Assembly: GCA_019925795.1 (NCBI GenBank)
Contig: CM034300.1
Span: forward strand, 69,791,021 to 69,855,020
From: Dendrobium chrysotoxum
Lineage: Eukaryota > Streptophyta > Magnoliopsida > Asparagales > Orchidaceae
Length of the DNA: 64,000 nt
Direction of reading: 5' to 3'
Shown: positions 34,201 through 42,791 of the stretch, piece by piece
Position numbering within the stretch: position 1 is the first letter of the stretch
Layout of the letters: the number at the start of each line of letters is the position of its first letter
Program-made: the position numbers and the translations under genes
Notes under the pieces: generated by a model
The model's input: only the letters and a program-made list of their open reading frames with translations
Databases searched by the model: none
What the model was told of the DNA's origin: nothing

Positions 34201-34605
34201 GAAGCAGTACTACCTCTAGAAGTTGAACTACCATCGCTTCGAGTTGCCATCCAGAATGAGATTACTCGAGAACAAAATGCTCAATTGAGAATGGAGGAGC
34301 TCGATGCACTCGACGAAGTCAGATTACAAGCTCAACAGAATCTGGAGATTTATCGAGCAAGAATGATAAAGTCCTTTGATCGAATGGTGCGCCACCGTGC
34401 GTTTCAAGAAGGAGAGTTGGTCCTAGTACAGAGAAGGCCAATCATCCCACATCGAAAAATTGGTGGTAAATTTGTATCCAATTGGGAAGGACCTTTCGTC
34501 GTCGAAAAGGTGTACCAAGGTGGAGCTTATCAACTGATCGATTTGGATGGTCAGAGGCCTATGCCACCAATCAATGGTCGATACTTGAATAAATACTATA
34601 CATAG
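31282..34605 (+). CDS. pol: Reverse transcriptase, RNase H, archaeal-type RNase H and integrase of element A
   Basis: Open from 31231 in frame; the first ATG is at 31282 and gives 1107 codons. RT: ADWIANIVPVKKKNG, ICIDFRDLNKACPKDDFPLP, MPFGLKNAGATYQ and the catalytic YVDD (31801-31812). RNase H: TAALEESLGALLAQ to EKHCLALIFAVQKLRHYM. A second RNase H of archaeal type follows with its four acidic residues in FDGAS, NEAEYEAL, FGDSQL and SKADCLA (32695-33080); this dual arrangement is diagnostic of the Tat clade. Integrase: an H-x-H...C-x2-C zinc finger (33540-33680), then the D, D, E triad in WGTDVIGP, ISDNGTAF and ANGLAEAFN. It ends in a GPF-type module (SNWEGPFVV) without a chromodomain. All catalytic residues are present. 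The defects lie upstream. Confidence 0.92.
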   Translation: MPGLSPDVAVHRLAIKPDATPVKQAPRRMRLEIEEQVIAETKKLIEAGFIREEKYADWIANIVPVKKKNGQIRICIDFRDLNKACPKDDFPLPISELLVDTTSNHDMFSFMDGSSGYNQIKMAPEDEKHTSFRTPIGIFCYTVMPFGLKNAGATYQRAMTHIFDELIHQKVECYVDDLVVKSMDRKDHLDDLRIVFERIRKYDLKMNPLKCAFGVSSGKFLGYVVRHRGIEIDPNKIKAIIEMPPPRNLRQLRSLQGQLAFIRRFISNLSGRCQPFSKLMKKDVRFKWDAECQEAFDSIKRYLLNPPILAAPISGKPFILYTAALEESLGALLAQHNEEGKENALYYISRRLIGAEIRYSPIEKHCLALIFAVQKLRHYMLSHKITLILRIDPLKFLMTRPALTGRLARWAVLLLQFDITYVPQKAVKGQALADFLAAHPIPADSPLNDDLPDEQIMSVEEDEMLQVWEMYFDGASSIKRARCPNLEKVQAGIGLIFVSPEGGVMRFSFSLTEPRTNNEAEYEALIAGLEIAINVGIQNLQIFGDSQLVINQVLGVYKITKFELAYYHRRVLELMKQIPIIKLAQVPRAQNSKADCLAKLAKEMANMDDEWPIIIMVHSRRVLEPALLQFPQAEGIPNSSQQDITPVNPQPPQPVDLEDQSEEHQILKRRRKASQASEPWRHCLDVEEEDDWRQPFIDYFKESKLPADKSLAAQIRRRALRYAFVNNTLYRRAFDQMWLRCLGTKEADKVVAEVHEGLCGAHQSGPKMTVKIKRMGYYWPRMVKDCIDHAKRCNECQIHGDVIHQPPNPLHPMIASWPFECWGTDVIGPIDPPSSGGHRFILAATDYFSKWAEAAPFKEVTSEHVINFFTHNVVYRFGVPRRIISDNGTAFKSTKINKFIDRHKIDWRYSSIYYPRANGLAEAFNKTLVTLLKKILTKNKREWHTKMAEALWAYRTTYKTPTKATPYSLVFGVEAVLPLEVELPSLRVAIQNEITREQNAQLRMEELDALDEVRLQAQQNLEIYRARMIKSFDRMVRHRAFQEGELVLVQRRPIIPHRKIGGKFVSNWEGPFVVEKVYQGGAYQLIDLDGQRPMPPINGRYLNKYYT

Positions 34606-34736
34606 AGATTAAAATTTTGTGCTTAATGTATCATGTAATAGCGGAAATATTATATCTGTGTACTTTCTTGAAACTCTCTTATAGCACAAGGAGATATTTC
34701 AAGTACCCCATTAAAATCCCCCACAAGACTGGGGGC

Positions 34737-34802
34737 ATTTTAAATATTTATTTGGGTCGGTACCGTGTTGCATGCCGAAAGTCCCAAATAAATATTTAAA
34801 AT
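34737..34802 (+). terminator. Long hairpin with AATAAA on both strands, copy A-h1
   Basis: Left arm 34737-34756 (ATTTTAAATATTTATTTGGG) and right arm 34783-34802 are perfect complements (20 bp). The 26-nt loop contains a smaller pairing, TCGGTA/TGCCGA. AATAAA occurs in the right arm on plus and, from the left arm, on minus. It is preceded by the PPT-like GGGGGC. I infer a two-way poly(A)/termination site between convergent genes. Confidence 0.5.
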
Positions 34803-35159
34803 CAGGAAATACAAATTTCTCTCTTACAAGATAAAAAGTTTTTGGTATTCATTTGGGTTGACATCATGCTTCGTGCCGAGATCCCTAAATAAATGCTACT
34901 GGTGGTCCTCCAAAATATTTTTGACATCACCTTCCCCAGTATCTCAGGACTTCAAAGGTCAAGTAGAGAAGGCTTCCGTATAACGCTCACGAGGTCTTCC
35001 TGATTGACTGGAGAGTCAAAGTTACGATGGGAATGATATTCTTCCAACCAACACAATTACCATATATTTGTCGGTTCTGAAACCTGCGATCATGAAAGTT
35101 GACTTCAAATCTGCAAACTTTAGTAAACTCAGCTTGGGAGAGTGCATCTCCTTATGGCT

Positions 35160-35290
35160 CAAGTCTGAAGCCTGAATGGGTGTATGAGGTCGGGCTCAAC
35201 AAGCCAAGATGTGGCCGAGTCGCTGGCAGCTCCGCTTACTCAACAAGCCAAAAGAAAGGCCGTAGTAGTGGAACCCCCGTTTCAGTAGCT
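35160..35290 (+). repeat. 125-bp conserved untranslated module (element A copy)
   Basis: Runs from AGTCTGAAGCCTGAATGGG to GGAACCCCCGTTTC and includes GAGTCGCTGGCAGCTCC. Related copies are at 59317-59447 and 59685-59810 in B. Not coding in any consistent frame. Confidence 0.7.
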
Positions 35291-35551
35291 AAATGGTAAA
35301 GAGCCATCAAATCCTAGCTTTCCTAATCTGATGGACTTGAGTGACCCAGATTGAAGTTTTCCTGATCGGTCGGAGGCCAGAATGCTATATACATCTAGTA
35401 CTACCAGTTTAACTCAAAACATATAAACCCTTCACCAAGTCTGTTGCATAGAGCATGAAGCTGAAGGAACCAAAATCATAGGACTCCAGCTAAAACTACA
35501 GAAAGGGGTATCCTAAATGACACTCACGGGTGGCCCTAAGAACTGGGGGCA

Positions 35552-35615
35552 TTTTAAATATTTATTTGGGTCGACATCGCGCTGCGTGCCGAAATCCCCA
35601 AATAAATATTTAAAA
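35552..35615 (+). terminator. Long hairpin with AATAAA on both strands, copy A-h2
   Basis: Arms 35552-35570 and 35597-35615 pair perfectly over 19 bp around a TCGACATCGC-type loop. PPT-like CTGGGGGC precedes it. Lies about 155 bp beyond the stop codon of the antisense gene. Confidence 0.5.
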
Positions 35616-35771
35616 CTTGATACTCAGTCTCAGCAATAAAAAAAAAAGAGAGAAGAGGAAGTGCAGAAAGTACTATTTATAATCATCATAAAATACCATC
35701 TGAACAAAATACAATCCATACAAGAAGTGGCAGAGTACATCTCATGAAAAGATCAAAAAGAGAAAAGTACA

Positions 35772-37361
35772 TCAAGGGAGACGAGCACGTAAATCCCCCA
35801 ACTGTGAACCAACCTCAGCCAAAACCTGGTACTCAGTCTCAGCGGTGTGCAGCTCCTCTGTGGCTCGAGTCAGTGCTGTCTCAGCGGCCTGCAGTGCCTG
35901 GTGTAACATCTGGTTGCGCTGCTCCTCCCTCCTGATGAGTCGCTCACGTCGGTCATGCCCCTCCTGAAGGTCCGACTTACGAGACATTACTCCCTTGATG
36001 TCCCTCCAAAGGTCCCTCACGCGAGAAGTCAACCCCTCAATCTCGCTGGCCATGCTGGATGAGCTCTCTCGGTGCCTCCTAAGAGCCTCAGTGCTCCTAT
36101 CAAACTCATCGCGGGCCACATTTGCCGCTGCACGGCATCCATCTACCTTCTCCTGTAACTCTGCCAAAGAAACTCTGGTGCGCATGATGGAAAGAGACTG
36201 CAACCTCCTGATGTAAAACTCAGTCTCTCTACATAGAGTCTCCCAATACTGCATCTCTGAAGTCTCTAACCCAAGCTGTGCTAGTAAACCAAGGGTGTAG
36301 TTTGCTGTAGAAGTGAACTGTCCCATGGAATCGGGTGATCCAGGATCCACTCGGGCTATCAAATCATGTAGAAAGCTCGTACAGTGACCGTACATATCTC
36401 CGTGCCAAGGGTCAGAAGCTACAGGAGCGTGGCAGCGAATCTCTGATACATAGTCTGCTCCTGCAGGCACTACAAGAAAGCCCATAAGCAACAAATAAAA
36501 AAGGTGTGAGATATTAAATTAAAATATAAATAACAGCATACCTGAAGAGGAGCTAGCAAAGTCACTGGGATGAGCCTCAGGGTAGGAGCTGGCAAAGCCA
36601 CTGGGAAGTGCCTCAAAGTAAGGTGCTGCAGCTACTGGTACTAAGTCTAAAACCGTAGGTGTGTACGGCGGTACGACAGGAGGCTCCTCAGGTAAAGCTG
36701 CACCGGCTCTTGATGACTCACCAGGCCAAAAAGGTCTCTCTTCGGATGCCTCTCCAGGCCAAAATGACCCGTATGGGTCCACTTGAAAGCTGAAATATGA
36801 AAGGGGATCAGGAGCACTGTACCCTGGAAAGTCTGACAACCGAGGACCCGCTGATGCCTCCCTAGGGGTCAGAAAGTGCTCTGGCACAGGATTAGCTACC
36901 GGGTCTACAAAAGTACAAGAAGGCTCAGTACGTCGGGAACCAGAACGCCCGTGAGAAGACTGAGGTGCCTCGGTACGGTGTGGATCAGGATCTGTAACTC
37001 GTGCCCTAACAGGAGAGGGTGCAGTACCCTCAGTAGCAGTATGGCTCTCACTGTGCCTCCCTGCACCAAAATCAAGGGAAGATACAAAACTAAATAACCA
37101 GTCAACAAGATAAAGGTTAACAAGAGAGTTAACAAAGAAATTACCTCTATCATCCCTGATCCGCGAAGAGCCTCGTGAGGGTCTCCGTCCCCTCGGTAAC
37201 CCCAAAGTGTGTACTCGGCGTTCGTACGTCCGGGCACCACGCTCTAGAAAAGGGGCAAAAGAGAGTCGTACCCAGGTCAAGTGCGTGTAACTGACACCAG
37301 TCTGACTGTGGGAAGGAGCTATACGAAAGGTAGAGCCGGTGCCAAATCTCAGCAGATGCAA
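35772..37361 (-). CDS. Downstream part of the antisense gene of element A: proline-rich and coiled-coil exons
   Basis: On the minus strand the frame that follows the TAG at 37362-37364 continues, and three exons can be joined in phase. These are 37361-37145, 37060-36542 and 36469-35772. Intron 1 (37061-37144) has GTAATTTC and TTGGTGCAG ends; intron 2 (36470-36541) has GTATGCTG and TTTCTTGTAG ends. Both interrupt a codon after its first base, so the frame is kept. The middle exon is rich in P, S and E. The last exon is a long helical, R/E/Q-rich stretch of about 130 residues (RVSLAELQEKVDGCRAAANV onward), a likely coiled coil, ending at TGA 35772. Either it is the C-terminal half of the PMD protein cut by a nonsense codon, or it is joined to it by a further intron. 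No function is assigned. Confidence 0.55.
36470..36541 (-). other. Predicted intron 2 of the antisense gene (72 nt)
   Basis: Minus strand: TCTTCAG|GTATGCTG donor, TTTCTTGTAG acceptor. Removal keeps frame between the P/S-rich exon and the coiled-coil exon. Confidence 0.55.
37061..37144 (-). other. Predicted intron 1 of the antisense gene (84 nt)
   Basis: Minus strand: GATAGAG|GTAATTTC donor, AT-rich interior, TTTTGGTGCAG acceptor. Same phase as intron 2; short, AT-rich and typical of plant introns. Confidence 0.55.
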
Positions 37362-39137
37362 CTACACTGCAGAAGCTGCATATAAACGGTGCTCCAGAGG
37401 AACTACGTCAGTGTGTCTGGTATCGGCTACCCCAGGAATAAGTGGTCGTCCATCATATGCTGTAGCCTGTGAGAAGCCAAACTGGCGAGCAACTCTGTTC
37501 GGCTGATATCCCTCCAATATCACGATATTGCCAGAACGATGACATAACCAACCCGGACGTATGCTGACAAAGTACTCAGCTACTCTCAAGGTGCCTCTAC
37601 TCTGCAGGAGAACACATCTCCTCTGTCTATCAAATCCATCTGTAATAACCTGCTCACTCAAGTAAGATGGCAAACCAACAACATCTGGCTGATGAACAAC
37701 AGCGAAACGGTCTACAACCAGGTGCGGAGCAAAGAAGAAAAGTCGCACCCGCTCTAACTCCAAGGTAGAGGAAGCCTGTGCCAACTGCATGACTGTCGGG
37801 TATCCCCTCTCCAAAAAGTACTGAGGGCACTCCAAACATGAAAAAGCACCTCGGATATGTAGATGAATCCAGCCATACAAGTAGTGCCACGGTAAAACCA
37901 AACCCCGCAGCTCAACGAAGGTCTCCTCAGAAGCTGTGCAGAGGGCCCTGTAAATCCTAGCAAGCACTGGTGGAGCCAAAGAGAGGCGCTGCCCCTGAGA
38001 AAGCTGACTGGCTGCTAGGAGAACACTACAGCGTACAGATCCAACTCTGAGTGGGAGAACAAAAGTACACAACCACGTGGCTAAAAATCCCGCCAAGAGT
38101 AAATCCTCATCTATGCCTGGTAATGCAGGAGACCTGCAACCGACTGAAGAAGGCTCTGCAGTATCCTCTGACAGTAAAACTCCGGGTTGTAGGCCAAACT
38201 CAAAGGGATCATGCAATGATACAGCAGTAGTAGACAAACAGCTGTCTAGGAGAAAACTACGAACCCAGGTGTCCACTGGCATAGCAGCTCCAGCACGCGT
38301 CGACAGATCAGAAGATGTGTACACCTGACGGTAATGCTGGAGAAGGGCTGGGTAGATGTCTGGAAGAACTAGTCTGCCCCTCCTGCTTCCATCTGCTGAA
38401 GGCATCCTACGAAACAACTCCACGTCAGGAGGAATACACTCCTCAAAATAGCCTCCAACGACGGGTAATCCTGACACAGCCTGTAAATCTGAAAGTGTCA
38501 CTGTTAGCTCCTCTGGCCCTACCCAACAGGTGTTGCTGCCACTGTCCCAAAACTCCACCAATCCGCGGGCCCAAGAAGGGGGAATCTGTCCAAAGTCAAA
38601 TAGAGAGGCGTATACAGCCTCGTAAATACCAGCCTCCTGAAGTGTGTATCTATGGGCCCTCAGAACATATCTGCACCAACAAGTGTACCCGGCAGCAGGA
38701 CTCTGCATCCTCCCAACTGTAGAGTCATGCGGCCACCCTAATGTCTTAGAATGTAGCTGGCGATAACTCAGTAATCTCGACTGTCCTACAGGCTCAAGAA
38801 TATCAGCTGTTGGCTGTAGAACGTCGCACATGCCCCAGCTAATCTGATCAATGGTACTGTCTACAGGATTGTACTCCCCACACTGCAATCTGATACTGGT
38901 GACCCACTCGGTAGGATTATCAAATTCTATGGAGTCCGGTGAGAGAACTGAAAGCAGGGGCGAACGTGAGAAGAAACCGCAGAAAGTGTCGCGACCCCGC
39001 AACATATCCCCGTGCTGCTCCAGTCTATCACGAATATCAGCATCACCTCGAGGATCATGTCTATCAATGACCTCCCAAATGGCGGCCTCACTGGGCTCAT
39101 CAGGGGTCAAATCCGCAGATCGGCGCCAGCTAAACAT
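37362..39137 (-). CDS. Antisense plant-mobile-domain (PMD) protein of element A
   Basis: The ATG at 39137 opens a frame of 591 codons to TAG 37362 on the strand opposite gag-pol. The product starts MFSWRRSADLTPDEPSE. Its middle carries the PMD signature: a short aromatic segment (LVEFWDSGSNTCWVG), a glutamate and T-L-D pattern (PEELTVTLSDLQAVSGLPV), and a second conserved hydrophobic block (FLATWLCTFVLPLR). PMD occurs in the host silencing and transcription factors MAIN/MAIL and in several plant transposons. Antisense ORFs in this position are described for Tat relatives such as Grande and Retand. The frame stays open upstream of the ATG into the LTR (to 39461), so an earlier start is possible. 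The homologous frame in element C is open too. Expression would need a promoter in the start of the 3' LTR. The biochemical role is not known. Confidence 0.8.
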   Translation of the reverse strand: MFSWRRSADLTPDEPSEAAIWEVIDRHDPRGDADIRDRLEQHGDMLRGRDTFCGFFSRSPLLSVLSPDSIEFDNPTEWVTSIRLQCGEYNPVDSTIDQISWGMCDVLQPTADILEPVGQSRLLSYRQLHSKTLGWPHDSTVGRMQSPAAGYTCWCRYVLRAHRYTLQEAGIYEAVYASLFDFGQIPPSWARGLVEFWDSGSNTCWVGPEELTVTLSDLQAVSGLPVVGGYFEECIPPDVELFRRMPSADGSRRGRLVLPDIYPALLQHYRQVYTSSDLSTRAGAAMPVDTWVRSFLLDSCLSTTAVSLHDPFEFGLQPGVLLSEDTAEPSSVGCRSPALPGIDEDLLLAGFLATWLCTFVLPLRVGSVRCSVLLAASQLSQGQRLSLAPPVLARIYRALCTASEETFVELRGLVLPWHYLYGWIHLHIRGAFSCLECPQYFLERGYPTVMQLAQASSTLELERVRLFFFAPHLVVDRFAVVHQPDVVGLPSYLSEQVITDGFDRQRRCVLLQSRGTLRVAEYFVSIRPGWLCHRSGNIVILEGYQPNRVARQFGFSQATAYDGRPLIPGVADTRHTDVVPLEHRLYAASAV

Positions 39138-39274
39138 TTCCTGCTTGAAGGAAAGTGAAAATGCATCAGAAACTGGCGACAAGAAGGTGCTATATGCATG
39201 AAGGAAATTTACAAAAAAAAATGTGTGACAAGCAGCAACACAACAAATGCGGCGTGTTCCAGACACACACCACC

Positions 39275-39290
39275 TTTGTTGGGGGGCATT
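39275..39290 (+). promoter_or_regulatory. Polypurine tract of element A
   Basis: TTTGTTGGGGGGCATT directly before the 3' LTR start TGTTGACCCG. Confidence 0.8.
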
Positions 39291-40507
39291 TGTTGACCCG
39301 CATACTGTAGACAGCAAAAAAAAAAAAAAAAATCCTACATACCTGCCTAGCGCCGGAATTCGCACGAAGAAGCCGCTTCTCACGCGATTTGTCTCCCACG
39401 TCGTCGCTGTCCAGATCCCGTGGATCTCGCAACTCGCACGTCGACGTCGCCTCGCCCCCACGATCTCCCTTGGCGTTAAAATGAGACCGAAGCCTCTGCT
39501 CTTCGGTTTACTGGACTCACGACAAAATCTCCCCCTCTCGCAGCTTCTTCGTTCCCAGTTGCTGTTCGACTTCGCCTCTCCCGACGACGCTCACTTCCTG
39601 TCGATCGGAAGTTACAACATTACGATCGGGAGCAACAACAGAGCTCGCCTGCTGTGAAGGTTGCACGAGTCGCTTCTCCGACTCCTCCCAGCTGTTCGAC
39701 TTCGCCTCTCCCGACGACGGTCCTTTCCTGTGTGAATCGGGAGTTACGACATTACGATCGGAAGCAACGACAGAAGCTCGCTAGCTGTGAAGGCAACTTT
39801 CTTCCTTGAGTGCGCTTCTTCCCAGCCGTCTGACTTCGACTCCTCCAGCGACGTTCTCTTCCAGTTGGATCGAAAGATTAGGGCGTTTGATCGGAAGCAA
39901 CCGAGGGAGCTCACTGACTGTAACGGTAACTTTCCCCCTTCCGCGTGCTTATTCGGCCAAATCCTGTAAATCCGATTGCCAAACAGTCTTTTAAGGCAAG
40001 CAAAAAGAGGGAAACAGAGAGCTTATTCCTCTGTGAGCGTTTGAATTCCCTAATCCTACTCAAATCAAATCTAAATTCTACTTAATTATCATTATTTATA
40101 TTAATTATGAATTAATTTTAATTTATTATAATTATTTAATATTAATAGAATTAATTATTAATAATGTTAATTAATCATGTTTAATTAATCTTAATTAATT
40201 TCTATTAATAATTAATTAATTACTTTTAATTTTTTAATTAATTATAATTAATTATTTAATTAATTATAATTAATTTTTTATTAATAGTAATTAATTATTT
40301 TAAATTAATTATGATTACTTCGTTAATAATAATTAATGATCTTAATTATTATTAATTATAATAATTATTATTAATTATAATTAGTTATAATAAATGATAA
40401 AGAAATGTACTCCCCTCTTGCCTCCACGAGTCGACACCGTCGCCGACGACACATGCAAGGTAAGTCCCAAATCCTGTCCTCGACGCGCTTGAGGTGCTGG
40501 TGGACCT

Positions 40508-41156
40508 CCTATACGTGCTCTTGTAGCACGGTGGGGGGGAATCCAGTGCAACAGGTACGACGAGGCAGGTAAGCCCTATACACGCTCTTGTAGCGTGGTG
40601 GGGATAGTCCTCGACCCCGACCTCGACATCAGCACTGTCAGCCTCGCACAGGTATAATTTCTGAACTCAGATTCCTGTTCTCGTTGTTTGCGGCGGACCG
40701 GAGAACCACCTATACGCGCTCTTGTAGCACGGTAGGAGGAAACCCGGTGCGGTGCTTACGACGAGGAGGGGAATCACCCAGATTCCCATTCTCGTTGTTT
40801 GCGGCGGACCGGAGAACCACCTATACGCGCTCTTGTAGCACGGTAGGAGGAAACCCGGTGCGGTGCTTACGACGAGGAGGGGAATCACCCAAAATCCCAT
40901 TCTCGTTGTTTGCGGCGGACCGGAGAACCACCTATACGCGCTCTTGTAGCACGGTAGGAGGGAGCCCGGTGCGAGGCATACGACGAGGTGGGTAAGCTCT
41001 ATACACGCTCTTGTAGCGTGGTAGGGAAAACCACTGGTGCTCTCGTACTATTACTGTTGAAGACCCCATACACGCTCTTGTAGTGTGGTGGGATGAAAGA
41101 TGTACGGCCGCGGTGTCTAAAGACACCTACCATACACGCTCTTGTAGCGTGGTGGG
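40508..41156 (+). repeat. Array of 8 short hairpins (3' LTR A)
   Basis: Same spacing as in the 5' LTR. The first copy (40508-40536) reads CGTGCT/AGCACG, a fully paired inner stem, where the 5' LTR has CGCGCT/AGCACG with one mismatch. Confidence 0.85.
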
Positions 41157-42399
41157 AAGGCCCAGCTCCTTACATTTCCCCCAAACGGGGGATATGCCGG
41201 GATGCTGCCGAAATTTACACTGAAGCACACATGACCTGGACAACAAAGAATATCTAACTTGAGCAACAATACAAAAGACCAGTACTCGAACAGAAGTGCA
41301 TAGAACTCGAACAATTAGAGGACTGGATCCGAGCTGAACAAACAAGGGACTTGAACTGAACTACAAGGAACAGAACCCCAAGTGCTAAAATGTGCAATAA
41401 TAATCAAAATGCAAGAGATAAGTGATAAATTTGTTTATTTGAACAAACACCAAGTTAACAGCAGGAGACTCGGGGTGGATTTTCAAATGTGATTAACTTA
41501 AACATCAGTCAATTATGAAATATACAAGTACTACCCACCTGGAGCAATTAAAGACCGATCATGCAAACAAATAATGCCTGTTGATTGAAAAAGGCAACAC
41601 TGGCAATTGATAACGGAGGACCTGTCACTGCAAATAAGTACAATCAAGACCACCTGAGATTGGTGACAGGTGGATACAGTGCAGGAACAATGGCTCTTCT
41701 ACGAATACTTCTAAGAGATCGTATTAGACATGACCAGTCCCTATACATAAGCATGGTCCATTTGTGGATAACAACAGTAGGTACATTGTGATCATGGGGA
41801 ACCTCTGTGGACACAAATGTATACAAGGGTATATGGTGAGTACAAATACTCACCGATCCCTCAGGCAGAATCGACCAGCAAGAGGGACATCTCCTGCAAG
41901 AATGGAAGAGATGTTTGAGCAAATTCGAACTAAACTTCCTGGTGTTTCAAAGTTTCTTCTTTGCCTTTTGTCTGAGAGAAGATATCTCCAACATCGATAA
42001 GCCTTGAAAATACGAATAATCTTTGAAGTCTGGCGTTAATATACCATGCACACTAATGGTGTTATAATACCGCCTTCGCCGATGCTATTCAACCAAGAAG
42101 TACAAATACTCACCGATCCCTCAGGCAGAATCGACCAGCAAGAGGGACATCTCCTGCAAGAATGGAAGAGATGTTTGAGCAAATTCGAACTAAACTTCCT
42201 GGTGTTTCAAAGTTCCTTCTTTGCCTTTTGTCCAAGAGAAAACACCTCTGATATTAATAGGCCTTGGAAGTGCGAATAATCTTCAAAGCTTGGCGTTACA
42301 ATACGACGTACCATGCTTACCGAGGGTGCTGCCGTATCGTCCTCTGCCGATGAGGTTCAATCAAGGAATACAAGCATATATCCGGACACCCCTCCATAC

Positions 42400-42436
42400 T
42401 ACATGCAAATATTATAAAATACCCTTTTTGCATGTA
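42400..42436 (+). repeat. 10-bp inverted repeat present only in the 3' LTR of A
   Basis: TACATGCAAA (42400-42409) and TTTGCATGTA (42427-42436). In the 5' LTR the left arm is lost by an 18-bp deletion near 23695. Confidence 0.8.
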
Positions 42437-42541
42437 TTATGATAAGCATGATGGGTTATGAATGTGTATAAGCGCATCGTATGTGTATGTCTAAAAAACT
42501 TATATACGTGCATTTTTAAGAGTATGCCCACATGTATTTAC

Positions 42542-42791
42542 AGAAGCAGAGGGTTTCACTCTAGTGTGTCATCTGACGCTGTTATTACATTTCAAATCCT
42601 CCTTCCATAAGAAGCAGAGGGTTTCACTCTAGTGTGTCATCTGATACTGTTATTACATTTCAAATCCTCCTTTCATAAGAAGCAGAGGGTTTCACTCTAG
42701 TGTGTCATCTGACACTGTTATTACATTTCAAATCCTCCTTCCATAAGAAGCAGAGGGTTTCACTCTAGTGTGCCATTCGACACTATAATTG
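42542..42791 (+). repeat. 68-bp tandem repeat, 4 copies (3' LTR A)
   Basis: One copy more than in the 5' LTR of the same element. Confidence 0.9.

Larger units (their letters stand above)
34606..35771 (+). other. Spacer between pol and the antisense gene (element A)
   Basis: Untranslated. It contains two perfect long hairpins, one decayed hairpin copy (34846-34905), and one copy of a ~125-bp module (35160-35290: CTGAAGCCTGAATGGGTGTA to GTAGTGGAACCCCC) found twice in B. The minus strand here would be the 3' UTR of the antisense gene. Confidence 0.6.

Noticed and set aside
35772..39137. Envelope-like gene of a plant errantivirus-type element
   Set aside because: The gene is on the opposite strand, carries a PMD and a coiled coil, and I see no signal peptide or transmembrane arrangement of an envelope protein.
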